Positions 34,214-42,779 are shown, counted from the stretch's first letter. The stretch is 64,000 nt of DNA from PALSA-693 sp963781155 (GCA_963781155.1 CAWAEC010000006.1:186001-250000), one strand, 5' to 3'. Translations and numbers: made by a program. The notes: generated from the sequence alone by a model not told the origin.

Positions 34214-35629
34214 GTGAGCCTCGTCGTGCCGTCGCCGGTCGCGAACCCCGCAGATTCGCCCCGCGCCGCCTACGGGCGGCGAGTGGAGCAGCTGCAGGCC
34301 CAGTACGCCGCCATCGCCCCCGGACAACAGGTCCGGTTGGCGAAGAAGACCTCGAACCTGTTCCGTTCCCGCGCCAGACGGGCCGGGCCCGGGCTCGACG
34401 TCGCCTCGTTCGACGGGGTCATCGAAGTCGACCCGGCGGCCCGGACCGCAGATGTACAGGGCATGACGACCTATGAGCACCTGGTGGATGCCACGTTGCG
34501 CCACCGGCTGATGCCCCTGGTCGTACCCGAACTGAAGACCATCACGCTCGGCGGCGCACTGACCGGACTGGGCATCGAGAGCTCGTCGTTTCGCAACGGG
34601 ATGCCGCACGAGTCGGTACTCGAAATGGACATCCTCACCGGCGACGGCCGCGTGGTGACGGCCAGTCGGGACGGCGACCACTCAGATCTCTTCTTCGGGT
34701 TTCCCAATTCATACGGCACCCTCGGTTACGCGCTGCGAGCCCGGATCGAACTCGAACCGGTTCACCGCTACGTGCATCTCCGCCACGTGCGGCACACCGC
34801 TATCGGCGCCCTGGCCGAGACGCTCGCCCAGGTCTGCTCGGCCGGCTCGTATCAGGGCGAGGCGATCGACTTCGTCGACGGGTCCGTCTTTTCCCCCGAT
34901 GAGTGCTATCTCACCCTCGGCTCGTGGGCCGACACCGCGCCTTACGCCAGTGACTACACCCGCTCCCGGATCTACTACCGATCGATCCAATCCGAGCGTG
35001 AGGACTGGCTCACCATCCGGGACTACCTGTGGCGCTGGGACACCGACTGGTTTTGGTGTTCACGGGCCTTCGGAGTCCAGCGTCCGTGGCTTCGCCGGCT
35101 GCTCGGCCCCGTCGGACCGCGGCTATTGCGTAGCGACGTGTATTGGCGGATTCTGGCCGTCGAGGAGCGGGTTCACGCCAAGGCCACGTTCGATCGCTGG
35201 GTCGGTCGGCCGCCCCGGGAGAACGTCATTCAGGACATCGAGGTGCCCATCGATCGCCTTCCCGATTTCGTGTCGGACTTCCAGCAACACGTCCCCATTT
35301 CGCCGTTCTGGCTTTGCCCGTTGCGCCAGCGCGACCCTGGCGCCGTCTGGGACCTTTACCGCATGGACCCGGCGACGCTGTACGTGAATGTCGGTTTTTG
35401 GTCCAGCGTGGCGCTCCAACCCGGAATGGACCCGGCCTGGCACAACCGTTGGGTGGAGGAGGAAGTCGACGGGCTGAACGGCCGCAAATCGCTCTACTCC
35501 ACCGCCTACTACCCGGAGCAGCGTTTCTGGGAGCTGTACAACGGCCCGGCGTACCAGGCCCTGAAGCAGCGGTACGACCCCGCCGGGCGCTTGCTCGATC
35601 TGTACAGCAAATGCGTTCGCAGCCAATAG
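34214..35629 (+). CDS. bfaA: FAD-binding oxidoreductase, 10-methylene-fatty-acyl reductase candidate
   Basis: 471 aa, DWF1/FAD-PCMH family. The FAD domain has FDGVIEVDPAARTADVQGMT, then RLMPLVVPELKTITLGGALT and GLGIESSSFRNGMPHESVLE, where the flavin sits. The C-terminal part has VPIDRLPDFVSDFQQHVPIS and FWLCPLRQRD. It is directly followed (25 nt) by a cyclopropane-synthase-like methyltransferase. In mycobacteria and relatives this order (bfaA/tmsA with bfaB/tmsB) makes 10-methyl branched fatty acids such as tuberculostearic acid: the partner adds a methylene to an oleoyl chain and this enzyme reduces it to a methyl. The call rests on the pairing; alone it would only be an FAD oxidoreductase. 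Confidence 0.8.
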   Translation: MSLVVPSPVANPADSPRAAYGRRVEQLQAQYAAIAPGQQVRLAKKTSNLFRSRARRAGPGLDVASFDGVIEVDPAARTADVQGMTTYEHLVDATLRHRLMPLVVPELKTITLGGALTGLGIESSSFRNGMPHESVLEMDILTGDGRVVTASRDGDHSDLFFGFPNSYGTLGYALRARIELEPVHRYVHLRHVRHTAIGALAETLAQVCSAGSYQGEAIDFVDGSVFSPDECYLTLGSWADTAPYASDYTRSRIYYRSIQSEREDWLTIRDYLWRWDTDWFWCSRAFGVQRPWLRRLLGPVGPRLLRSDVYWRILAVEERVHAKATFDRWVGRPPRENVIQDIEVPIDRLPDFVSDFQQHVPISPFWLCPLRQRDPGAVWDLYRMDPATLYVNVGFWSSVALQPGMDPAWHNRWVEEEVDGLNGRKSLYSTAYYPEQRFWELYNGPAYQALKQRYDPAGRLLDLYSKCVRSQ

Positions 35630-35654
35630 CTCACGAGGAGGTCAATCAGACAAC

Positions 35655-36932
35655 ATGCCCGCTCGATCGCAGATAGCGCCAGTGTTGGCCCCTGTTATCG
35701 GGGCCGGTCGCCCCGTCGCCATCGCAGCCTACGACGGCAGCCGGGCCGGGTCCCCGGATCCTGTCAGCACGATCATCGTTCGCGACCGGCGGGCCCTGCG
35801 GTACATCGCGACCGCCCCCAGCGACCTGGGGCTGGCCCGTGCGTACGTGTCAGGGAGCCTCGACGTGGATGGCGACACGTTTACCACTTTGGAGCTGCTG
35901 GCCCGGGATGAGGTTGGGTCGTTGAGCTGGGCCGAACGGCTGGACGTGTTGCGGGGGCTCGGACCGGGGATCCTGCGCCCGCTCGCACCGCCGCCTGAGG
36001 AGACCCGTCCCGGGTTGTGGTGGGGCTGGCGGCATTCGCTCGGGCGGGACTCCCGGGCCATCAGTCACCATTACGACGTTTCCAATCGCTTCTACGGATG
36101 GATCCTCGGGCCGACGATGGCCTATACGTGCGCCGTCTACCCCTCCGACGAGGCGTCGCTGGACGAGGCGCAGGAGGAGAAGGTCGACCTGGTGTGCCGC
36201 AAGCTGGACCTCCAGCCCGGCCAACGACTGCTTGACATCGGATGCGGTTGGGGAACGATGGTCATCCACGCCGCCGCTCACTACGGAGTGCGTGTCATCG
36301 GTGTCACCCTGTCCCGGCAGCAGGCCGAGTGGGGGCAAAAGCGCATCGCCGAGCTTGGCCTTTCCGACGTGGCCGAGATCCGCCACGACGACTACCGCAG
36401 CATCAGCGAGACCGGTTTCGACGCCGTCAGCAGCATCGGGCTGACGGAGCACATCGGCGCCAAGAATCTTCCCGAATACGCTCGATTCCTTTACCGCAAA
36501 CTGCGACCCCAAGGTCGCCTGCTCAACCATTGCATTACCAGGCCGGTGACGACGGCCCCCGCCCGGGCCGGGTCGTTTATCAACCGATATGTCTTTCCGG
36601 ACGGGGAGCTCGAAGCCGTCGGCACCATCGTCTCGATCCTCCAGGACAGCGGCCTGGAGGTCCGTCACGAGGAGAACTTCCGGGAGCACTATGCCCGTAC
36701 ATGCGCGGCGTGGGGCACCAACCTCGAAGCCCACTGGGATGAGGCGGTCGCCGAAGTCGGCGAGGGCAAAGCGCGGGTGTGGCGGTTGTACCTGGCTGCA
36801 TCGCGCCTGGGGTTTGTGCAGCGGCGGATCGAACTGCACCAGGTGCTCGCGGTGCGCACGGAAAGCGGAGTATCAGGGATGCCCCTCGAGCGCCCCGTCT
36901 TCCTTCGACACCAGCCGGCGCTCAGGAGCTGA
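35655..36932 (+). CDS. bfaB: SAM-dependent fatty acid methyltransferase (CFA-synthase family)
   Basis: 425 aa, cyclopropane-fatty-acyl-phospholipid synthase family, closest in layout to mycobacterial UfaA1/BfaB. ATG 35655 follows ACGAGGAGG. The N-terminal ~130 residues are the family lipid-binding region. The core has ISHHYDVSNRFYGWILGPTM and YTCAVYPSDEASLDEAQEEK, the SAM motif RLLDIGCGWGTMVIHAAAHY, and DAVSSIGLTEHIGAKNLPEY. INRYVFPDGEL then RHEENFREHYARTCAAW is the conserved C-terminal block. Acts on unsaturated phospholipid acyl chains at the membrane surface, with the upstream FAD enzyme completing the 10-methyl product. Confidence 0.85.
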   Translation: MPARSQIAPVLAPVIGAGRPVAIAAYDGSRAGSPDPVSTIIVRDRRALRYIATAPSDLGLARAYVSGSLDVDGDTFTTLELLARDEVGSLSWAERLDVLRGLGPGILRPLAPPPEETRPGLWWGWRHSLGRDSRAISHHYDVSNRFYGWILGPTMAYTCAVYPSDEASLDEAQEEKVDLVCRKLDLQPGQRLLDIGCGWGTMVIHAAAHYGVRVIGVTLSRQQAEWGQKRIAELGLSDVAEIRHDDYRSISETGFDAVSSIGLTEHIGAKNLPEYARFLYRKLRPQGRLLNHCITRPVTTAPARAGSFINRYVFPDGELEAVGTIVSILQDSGLEVRHEENFREHYARTCAAWGTNLEAHWDEAVAEVGEGKARVWRLYLAASRLGFVQRRIELHQVLAVRTESGVSGMPLERPVFLRHQPALRS

Positions 36933-37038
36933 CGGATCCTGCTGGCGGCACGGCGGCAGGCCGGGCGGGCTTCGTCGCAGTCACAGTCGCAGCCGCGGTC
37001 ACGGTGCCGGTCGCAGCGCAGCTGTCGGTCCGGGCGGC

Positions 37039-37479
37039 TCAGTCCGTTTTGACGATCAGGACGGCACAGGGGGCGGCGTGGGCCACCGAGTTCGGTACCG
37101 AACCAAGGACCCGCCGGGCCCCGCGCATCCCTTTGCTGCCGACAACGATCAAATCCGCGCCGATCGATTCTGCGGTGTCGATGATGGCGTCAGCCGCCGC
37201 CGCGGACGCGACATGGGTTTCGGTCCGCAGTCCTTCCCCCCACGTGGAGGCGGCTTTGGCCGCGATTTGCCGGGCGGCCTCGGAGTGCAGACCCCCGGAC
37301 GCCCCCGAATCCGCCATGGCCGCACCGGACGCGCTCCCCATGCCCGGGCCGGATCCTCGGAAAGCGGTGACGATCTGAAGCTCGGCGCCCAGCTCACGAG
37401 CCAGGTCGGCGGCTGTCGCCACAGCCTTGTCCGCCGTCGGCGAACCGTCGGTTCCGACCAGGATGCGGTGGTACCCCAT
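37039..37479 (-). CDS. Universal stress protein (UspA family)
   Basis: 146 aa single-domain USP. It opens MGYHRILVGTDGSPTADKAV with the nucleotide-contacting Asp. The ATP loop reads VVGSKGMRGARRVLGSVPNS, matching G-x2-G-x8/9-G-S, so it is the ATP-binding type. ATG 37479 is chosen over longer upstream readings because GGGGGAGG immediately precedes it. A Gly/Ser/Met-rich insert (FRGSGPGMGSASGAAMADSG) near residue 45 is longer than usual. Probably responds to starvation or hypoxia like actinobacterial USPs; it stands alone between the two lipid genes and the desaturase. Confidence 0.92.
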   Translation of the reverse strand: MGYHRILVGTDGSPTADKAVATAADLARELGAELQIVTAFRGSGPGMGSASGAAMADSGASGGLHSEAARQIAAKAASTWGEGLRTETHVASAAAADAIIDTAESIGADLIVVGSKGMRGARRVLGSVPNSVAHAAPCAVLIVKTD

Positions 37480-37586
37480 GCCTCCCCCTTTGTTGGCTGA
37501 TACTCTCCGAGACACTTCCGTGCCGGTCGCGTCCACGCTAACCGGCCCCGTCCGCCGCTGCCCGGAGAGATGAGGCGAGCCGCCGA

Positions 37587-38558
37587 TCAGCAGACGGGAT
37601 CCACGACCACGCGCCGGCGGGCGATGCTGCCTGCGTCGGGCCACCGGACATCGCCCACCCATCGCAGCTTTTCCATCAACTTGATGACGATGGCGCTGGT
37701 ATCGATCTCCAGCCGCCGGACCCCATGCCGGGCCGACGTCGGGTCGGCGTGATGAAAGTTGTGCCAGGACTCACCCATCGAGGGCAACGCCAGCCACCAC
37801 ACGTTCTGGCTACGGTCCCGAGTCTTGAACGGACGACGGCCTTTGATGTGGCACACCGAGTTGATCGAGAACGTGACGTGGTGCAAAAGAGCAACCCGGA
37901 CCAGGCTGCCCCAGAAAAAGGCGGTCAGGGCGCCCCACCACGACCACGCCCACAACCCGCCGACGAGCGGCGGGATCAACATCGACACGGCCACCCACAG
38001 GGCGAAGGTTTTCGACACCCAGCGCACGGGCCGGTCGGCGAGCAGCTCGGGGGCGTAGTGGCGCTCCGACGTCTTTTCCCAGTCGAAGAGCCAACCCAGA
38101 TGGGCGTAAAAGAACCCTTTCGACAGGGCCCGGGCGTTGCCGCCGAAGCGCCAGGGCGAATGTGGATCGCCGTCACGGTCGGAGAAGCGATGGTGTTTGC
38201 GGTGGTCGGCAACCCACTGGATCACCGGTCCCTGGATGGCCATGCTGCCTGCGACCGCCAGGGTCACCCGTAGCCATCGCTGAGCCCGGAACGCCCGGTG
38301 TGTGAAGTATCGGTGAAATCCGACGGTCACCCCGTGCCCGGCCACCAGGTACATGACCGTCGCGATCAGCGTGTCCCGCCAGGTCAGAAACCCCGATATC
38401 CAGAGGACCGGCACCGCCACCAGCACGGCGAGGAACGGGATGACGATGAACAGCGTCAGCACGATCTGCTCGTACGCGTTCTTGAAGTCGGCCGGCCCGG
38501 CGCTTTCGGCGGGGTCAGGGAGAGTAGCGGGGTCGAGGGGCGCCTCGATCGTGGACAA
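37587..38558 (-). CDS. Acyl-CoA/fatty acid desaturase, Delta9 type
   Basis: About 323 aa integral membrane di-iron desaturase. All three His boxes are present: HRYFTHRAF, HRKHHRFSD and HNFHHADP. Two pairs of transmembrane helices flank them (IVLTLFIVIPFLAVLVAVPV, TLIATVMYLVAGHG; FALWVAVSMLIPPLVGGLWA). It resembles the SCD/OLE1-like bacterial acyl-CoA desaturases that introduce the Delta9 double bond. TTG 38558 is used; GTG 38630 and ATG 38654 are in frame and would add 24-32 residues that look unconserved. The product, oleoyl chains, is the substrate expected for the 10-methyl pathway 650 bp away. Confidence 0.88.
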   Translation of the reverse strand: MSTIEAPLDPATLPDPAESAGPADFKNAYEQIVLTLFIVIPFLAVLVAVPVLWISGFLTWRDTLIATVMYLVAGHGVTVGFHRYFTHRAFRAQRWLRVTLAVAGSMAIQGPVIQWVADHRKHHRFSDRDGDPHSPWRFGGNARALSKGFFYAHLGWLFDWEKTSERHYAPELLADRPVRWVSKTFALWVAVSMLIPPLVGGLWAWSWWGALTAFFWGSLVRVALLHHVTFSINSVCHIKGRRPFKTRDRSQNVWWLALPSMGESWHNFHHADPTSARHGVRRLEIDTSAIVIKLMEKLRWVGDVRWPDAGSIARRRVVVDPVC

Positions 38559-38657
38559 TGCGACCTCATCTTTCGGTGAAGCTGCTGCCGGGCGCCAGGC
38601 TGGTGACCCGATAGGAGGAGAGTCTGGCACGTCGCAGCGACCCGCGTGACGCATCGG

Positions 38658-38663
38658 TAGGGT
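38658..38663 (+). promoter_or_regulatory. -10 box upstream of mini-ORF and glycosylase
   Basis: TAGGGT, 7 nt before ATG 38671. Confidence 0.4.
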
Positions 38664-38670
38664 GCTTCCG

Positions 38671-38715
38671 ATGAACACCCCGGCTCCGCCCGCCCGGCCG
38701 CACCTCGAACCTTGA
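38671..38715 (+). CDS. Leaderless mini-ORF (14 codons) or N-terminus of the glycosylase
   Basis: ATG 38671 starts MNTPAPPARPHLEP and stops at TGA 38713-38715, which overlaps TTG 38712 of the glycosylase (TTGA). The peptide is Pro-rich. A single missing base near 38711 would instead fuse it in frame to the glycosylase N-terminus, so it may not be an independent gene. Confidence 0.35.
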   Translation: MNTPAPPARPHLEP

Positions 38716-39359
38716 GCCCACGCGTTTCTTACGCCACCGCCGGGCGGAGGCTCGCGGAACGGGTGCCGCAGATGGCGGCGCTCATCGCAGTCGCCGGCCC
38801 CGTTCATATCAGTCCGCCTCAGGACGATCATTTTGCGGCCCTGGTCCGGGCCATCACGTACCAGCAGCTTGCCGGCGCGGCCGCCGCTGCCATCCACGGA
38901 CGCCTGGTGGCCGCCCTGGATGGCGTGGTCGAGCCCGAGGCATTTCTGCGGCTTTCCGACGAGACCCTGCGGGCGGTGGGGCTGTCCGCGGCCAAAGTGG
39001 CGTCGCTTCGCGACCTTTCGGCGAAGGCCCTGGATGGGACGGTCGTGCTCGACCCGAAGGGCTTGCACGAGGAATCGGACGACGAGGTCATCGCTCGGCT
39101 CAATGCGGTCCGGGGAATCGGGGAATGGACGGCCCAGATGTTCCTGATATTCCAGCTGCGGCGCGTGGACGTGTGGCCGACCGGCGACCTGGGCGTGCGG
39201 CGAGGCTACGGGCTGGCCTGGGGCGTGCCGACGCCGACCGCGAAGGAGCTCGGGCCGCTCGGTGACGAGCTGCGCCCGTACCGCTCGGTGGCGGCCTGGT
39301 ATTGCTGGCGGGCCAACGAGGTGTATGGACGGGCCGCGGCCAGCGCTGTTACTCGGTGA
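38712..39359 (+). CDS. DNA-3-methyladenine glycosylase II-like (HhH-GPD)
   Basis: 215 aa base-excision glycosylase. It has FAALVRAITYQQLAGAAAAA (substrate helix) and RLSDETLRAVGLSAAKVASL. The helix-hairpin-helix with catalytic Asp reads LNAVRGIGEWTAQMFLIFQL then DVWPTGDLGVRRGYGLAWGV. It lacks the AlkA N-terminal domain found in the 32683 gene, so it is the minimal form. Removes alkylated bases. Start TTG 38712 or, if the upstream mini-ORF is really its N-terminus, ATG 38671. The flavodoxin-like gene overlaps its stop by four bases. Confidence 0.88.
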   Translation: MSPRVSYATAGRRLAERVPQMAALIAVAGPVHISPPQDDHFAALVRAITYQQLAGAAAAAIHGRLVAALDGVVEPEAFLRLSDETLRAVGLSAAKVASLRDLSAKALDGTVVLDPKGLHEESDDEVIARLNAVRGIGEWTAQMFLIFQLRRVDVWPTGDLGVRRGYGLAWGVPTPTAKELGPLGDELRPYRSVAAWYCWRANEVYGRAAASAVTR

Positions 39360-39811
39360 AAAAGACGTTGCTCGTAGTGCATCACACCGTGTCTCCGGCC
39401 ACGCACGCCTTGTATGTGGCTGCCACGGACGGCGCCAGGGACCCCTCGATCGGGGAGGTGGACGTGGTGGTCCGGCCCGCCCTCGCTGCTACCGCCGTCG
39501 ACGTGCTGGGGGCAGACGGCTATCTGCTCGGGAGCCCGGTCAACCTCGGCTACCTGTCGGGAGCACTGAAGCATTTCTTTGACCAGATCTACTATCCCTG
39601 CCTGGAAGCGACGCGCCGCCGTCCGTTCGGCGTCTACCTCCACTCCAACAACGATGCGACCGGCGCCCTCCGGGCCCTCGACGCCATCGTGACCGGGTTG
39701 CAGTGGAGAGCGGCTCAGGCTCCCCTGGTGGTCACCGGCGATCCCGGTCCTGCGGACCTGGATGCGGCCCGGGAACTGGGGGGCGCGCTGGCTGCCGGCC
39801 TCACGCTCTGA
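39356..39811 (+). CDS. Flavodoxin-like NAD(P)H-dependent oxidoreductase/flavoprotein
   Basis: 151 aa flavodoxin-fold protein. It opens MKKTLLVVHHTVSPATHALY (FMN-phosphate loop region). The second landmark YLLGSPVNLGYLSGALKHFF then DQIYYPCL is the flavin-ring loop of the NADPH-dependent FMN reductase/flavodoxin group. GTG 39356 overlaps the glycosylase TGA (GTGA), so translation is coupled. The partner and electron route are unknown; co-expression with a repair glycosylase is unexplained. Confidence 0.82.
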   Translation: MKKTLLVVHHTVSPATHALYVAATDGARDPSIGEVDVVVRPALAATAVDVLGADGYLLGSPVNLGYLSGALKHFFDQIYYPCLEATRRRPFGVYLHSNNDATGALRALDAIVTGLQWRAAQAPLVVTGDPGPADLDAARELGGALAAGLTL

Positions 39812-39844
39812 CCACCGAGCACTCTCCACTGGTCACTGTGCCCG

Positions 39845-40552
39845 TCACGCGCCCGGCGGTTCCGGCTGGCTCAGGCGGGCCAGGTCCTCGTCGAGACCCT
39901 CCAGCATGCGGTCGGCGACGGCCGCCCGGGCCCGCGTCTTGGTGCCGGCCACCGCGCCCGTCCGCAAGGCCGCGTACCCTGCCGCGGTCGCTCCGGCGGA
40001 GGTGAGCACGTTGTCGGTGTCAACCACCTGGTCGAGGAACCCGGACGCCCACGCTTCATCGGGGCCGCCGGTCTCCCCCAGGATGACGCGATCGAACGCC
40101 GAAGGTGGCATGCGGTAGCGGGCCAGCTCCACCGCCCATACCGGCAGCGCCATGCCGATGGCCACCTCGTTGAGCCCGATCCTGAAGTCGCCTGCCGCGC
40201 CGATGCGCCGGTCGGCGGCCAACAGGACCAGGGCCCCTGCCGCAAGGGCATGACCCGTGCACGCCGCCACCACCGGCAGGGGTTCGAGGAACAGGCGGGC
40301 CACGAAGCGGGCCCCTGCGGCCACCAGGGCCCGCATCGGTTCGTGCCCAGCCGTCATGGTGGCCAGGTCAAAGCCGGCCGAGAAGCGGCCGGGGCGGCCC
40401 GCAAGCAGCACGGCTCTGGCGTCCGGATCCTGACTTGCCCGGTCGAGCGCCTCGGTGAGGGCGGCCAGGACTTCGTGCGTATAGACGTTGGCCTTGCCGT
40501 CATCGAACGTGATGGCTGCGACCTGCCCCTCGAGGGCATACGTGACCGACAT
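39845..40552 (-). CDS. Enoyl-CoA hydratase/isomerase (crotonase) family protein
   Basis: 235 aa, short crotonase. It has VAAITFDDGKANVYTHEVLA, GRPGRFSAGFDLATMT (oxyanion strand) and CTGHALAAGALVLLAADRRI followed by GLNEVAIGMALP. One catalytic Glu position (LNEV) is kept, but the first (normally in GGGxEL) reads AAGALVL, so hydratase chemistry is doubtful and isomerase or hydrolase activity is possible. ATG 40552 carries a -10 box 8 nt upstream. Divergent from the alcohol dehydrogenase. Confidence 0.85.
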   Translation of the reverse strand: MSVTYALEGQVAAITFDDGKANVYTHEVLAALTEALDRASQDPDARAVLLAGRPGRFSAGFDLATMTAGHEPMRALVAAGARFVARLFLEPLPVVAACTGHALAAGALVLLAADRRIGAAGDFRIGLNEVAIGMALPVWAVELARYRMPPSAFDRVILGETGGPDEAWASGFLDQVVDTDNVLTSAGATAAGYAALRTGAVAGTKTRARAAVADRMLEGLDEDLARLSQPEPPGA

Positions 40553-40560
40553 GAGCGATG

Positions 40561-40566
40561 ACGTTA
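40561..40566 (-). promoter_or_regulatory. -10 box, leaderless start of crotonase
   Basis: TAACGT on the reverse strand, 8 nt from ATG 40552. Confidence 0.5.
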
Positions 40567-40636
40567 GTGATCGGCGACAATGGAGGTGCCAGATGAGGTG
40601 AACGAAGCGATCTACGGAGTCGAGGAAGGACGTCCA

Positions 40637-41746
40637 ATGAAAACCCGAGCGGCGATCCTGTGGGAGATCGGCAAAGACTGGAGCGTCGAGGAGATCGACC
40701 TGGATCCTCCCAAAGCGGGGGAGGTCCTGGTGCGGCTCGTTGGTTCGGGGCTGTGCCACTCCGACGAGCACCTGGTCACCGGAGATCTACCGTTCGGGCT
40801 TCCGATCATCGGCGGCCACGAGGGCGCGGGCGTGGTTGAGGAGGTCGGCCCCGAGGTGCACTGGCTGGCACCCGGCGACCAGGTCATCTTCGGATTTATC
40901 CCGTCGTGCGGACGCTGTCCCTCGTGCTCGACGGGCCACGAGAACCTCTGCGACCTGGGTGCCTACCTGGCGGGGGGCAAGCAGATCAGCGACCACACGG
41001 CCCGGCATCACGCCCACGACACCGACCTCGGTTTGATGTGCCTGCTCGGAACGTTTGGAGAGCGCACGGTCGTCAACGAAGCCAGCTGCATCAAGGTCGG
41101 TCCCGATGTCCCGCTCGACAAGGCGTGCCTGCTCGGCTGTGGCGTCGTGACCGGGTGGGGGTCCGCGGTGTACACGGCCGAAGTGGCCCCCGGCGAAGAC
41201 GTGGCCGTGGTTGGCATCGGGGGCATCGGCATCAACGCCGTCCAGGGGGCAAGACTGGCGGGAGCGCAGCGCATCTTTGCCATCGACCCGGTGCCGTTCA
41301 AACGGGAGCAGGCGATCGCCTTCGGCGCCACGCATACCTCTCCTTCACTCGAAGAGGCGTATCGCTTGATTGCGGAGGTGACGCAAGGCCGGATGGCAAA
41401 CAAGGTCATCTTGACCATGGGGGTCGGCCGGGGCGAGGCGATCGGTTCGGCACTCGGGATCGCCGCCAAGCGCGGCCGGGTCGTTGTCACCAATATCCAC
41501 CCCGCCCTCGAAACCCAGGTCAGTATGAGCGCCCTGGATCTGACCTTGATGGAGAAGCAGGTCATCGGCTCGCTGTTCGGCTCGGCGAACCCGCGCCGCG
41601 ACATCCCGAAGCTGCTGGAACTGTACGCCGACGGCCAGCTCAACCTCGACGATCTGGTGACCCGCACCTATCGCCTGGACGAGGTCAATCAGGGCTACGA
41701 GGACATGCGAGAGGGTCGCAACCTGCGAGGCGTGATCACGTACTAG
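40637..41746 (+). CDS. Zinc alcohol dehydrogenase, NDMA-dependent type
   Basis: 369 aa medium-chain zinc dehydrogenase. ATG 40637 follows GAGGAAGGA; an in-frame ATG at 40580 is less likely. Catalytic zinc ligands are in GSGLCHSDEHLVTG and GGHEGAGVVEEVG. The structural zinc cluster reads CGRCPSCSTGHENLCDLG. The NAD fold is VVGIGGIGINAVQGARLAGA. The long GGKQISDHTARHHAHD insert and C-terminal LRGVITY match actinobacterial NDMA-dependent (mycofactocin-linked) alcohol dehydrogenases. No mycofactocin genes are in the window. Confidence 0.9.
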   Translation: MKTRAAILWEIGKDWSVEEIDLDPPKAGEVLVRLVGSGLCHSDEHLVTGDLPFGLPIIGGHEGAGVVEEVGPEVHWLAPGDQVIFGFIPSCGRCPSCSTGHENLCDLGAYLAGGKQISDHTARHHAHDTDLGLMCLLGTFGERTVVNEASCIKVGPDVPLDKACLLGCGVVTGWGSAVYTAEVAPGEDVAVVGIGGIGINAVQGARLAGAQRIFAIDPVPFKREQAIAFGATHTSPSLEEAYRLIAEVTQGRMANKVILTMGVGRGEAIGSALGIAAKRGRVVVTNIHPALETQVSMSALDLTLMEKQVIGSLFGSANPRRDIPKLLELYADGQLNLDDLVTRTYRLDEVNQGYEDMREGRNLRGVITY

Positions 41747-41796
41747 CGGGCACGCCAACCCTTCCGCCGCCCGCCTCTGTCGCTGCCCGCCGCCCA

Positions 41797-41869
41797 CCTC
41801 TCTCGCTACCCGCCCGCCGGCTCAGTCGCTGCCCGCCGGCCGCCTCTCTCGCTACCCGCCCGCCGGCTC
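41797..41869 (+). repeat. 27-bp direct repeat, period 46
   Basis: A 27-bp block beginning CCTCTCTCGCTACCC is perfect at 41797-41823 and 41843-41869. A diverged third unit lies upstream around 41770. It occupies the short gap after the alcohol dehydrogenase and is C-rich with no coding potential; probably polymerase-slippage repeat. Confidence 0.7.
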
Positions 41870-41904
41870 TCTTACCGGCGAGCGGCGCGCCGCTGGTGCC
41901 GGCG

Positions 41905-42531
41905 CTAGTCGAAGATCGGTCGGCGGTTCCGGCTCCGCTTGAGCTCGAAGAACCCGTCGGTGCTCATCACCAGTTCCACGCCGTCCCACAGTTTGCCGGC
42001 GGCCTCACCCCGGGGAATCGGCGTGACCACCGGTCCGAAGATGGCGTTGCCATTGACGGCGATGACAGGTGTTCCCACGTCTGTCCCCACCTGGTCCATC
42101 CCCGCGTCGTGCGACGCCTTGAGCGCCTCGTCGTATTCCGTGCTGTCCGCCGCATCCGCCAGCGACCCCGGTAGGCCGGCCTCGGCGAGGGCAGCCGCGA
42201 TCGTGTCGCGGTCGCGAGGCAGCTTCTCGTTGTGGAAGCGAGTCCCGATGGCCGTATACAACGGCCCGAGCACCTCGTCGCCCTTGGCCTGCGCGGCGGC
42301 CATGCACACCCGTACCGGTCCCCACGCTTGCTTCATCCGGTCCTTGTAGTCCTCTGGCAGGTCGTCGCGCGCCGAGTTGAGCAAGGCCAGCGACATCACG
42401 TGCCAGTGCACGTCGACGGGGCGGACTTTCTCCACTTCGAGTATCCATCGGGACGTGATCCAGGCCCACGGGCACAACGGATCAAACCAGAAGTCGGCAC
42501 GGCTCTGCGTCTTTTGAGTATCACTCATCAT
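41905..42531 (-). CDS. Mycothiol-dependent nitroreductase (Rv2466c family), DsbA-like
   Basis: 208 aa thioredoxin/DsbA-fold protein. The N-terminus reads SRADFWFDPLCPWAWITSRW, followed by HVMSLALLNSARDDLPEDYK, AWGPVRVCMAAAQAKG and GTPVIAVNGNAIFGPVVTPI, a close match to Mycobacterium tuberculosis Rv2466c, which uses mycothiol. Rv2466c has CPWC, but here the second Cys is Ala (Cys20-Pro-Trp-Ala23), making it a monothiol form. This supports mycothiol in the organism. The double ATG 42531/42528 leaves the exact start open. Confidence 0.88.
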   Translation of the reverse strand: MMSDTQKTQSRADFWFDPLCPWAWITSRWILEVEKVRPVDVHWHVMSLALLNSARDDLPEDYKDRMKQAWGPVRVCMAAAQAKGDEVLGPLYTAIGTRFHNEKLPRDRDTIAAALAEAGLPGSLADAADSTEYDEALKASHDAGMDQVGTDVGTPVIAVNGNAIFGPVVTPIPRGEAAGKLWDGVELVMSTDGFFELKRSRNRRPIFD

Positions 42532-42779
42532 CCACGTGCAACCGCGGCCCGATTCCGTATCTTCCCCCGTTTCACGGAACCCAGGGTCGGGGCACTCAGA
42601 TAACCGAACGCGAAAATCTGTCGAGACCCTTGCCTTTGCTTGTACCCGCGGTCATGATGTTCGAGGGAGTTTCGTTCCCTTTCTCGCACGACCCGGACCC
42701 CTCGCGGTGGCGTCGTGTCGTCGTGCCTCTCGCCGGCCCCGGCCTGGCCACGAGTACCGAAGACCTGGAGGAGTTTGCG

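Noticed and set aside
41770..41869. The C-rich repeat after the alcohol dehydrogenase as a terminator or operator
   Set aside because: It has no inverted symmetry or U-run; the direct 46-bp period suggests slippage.
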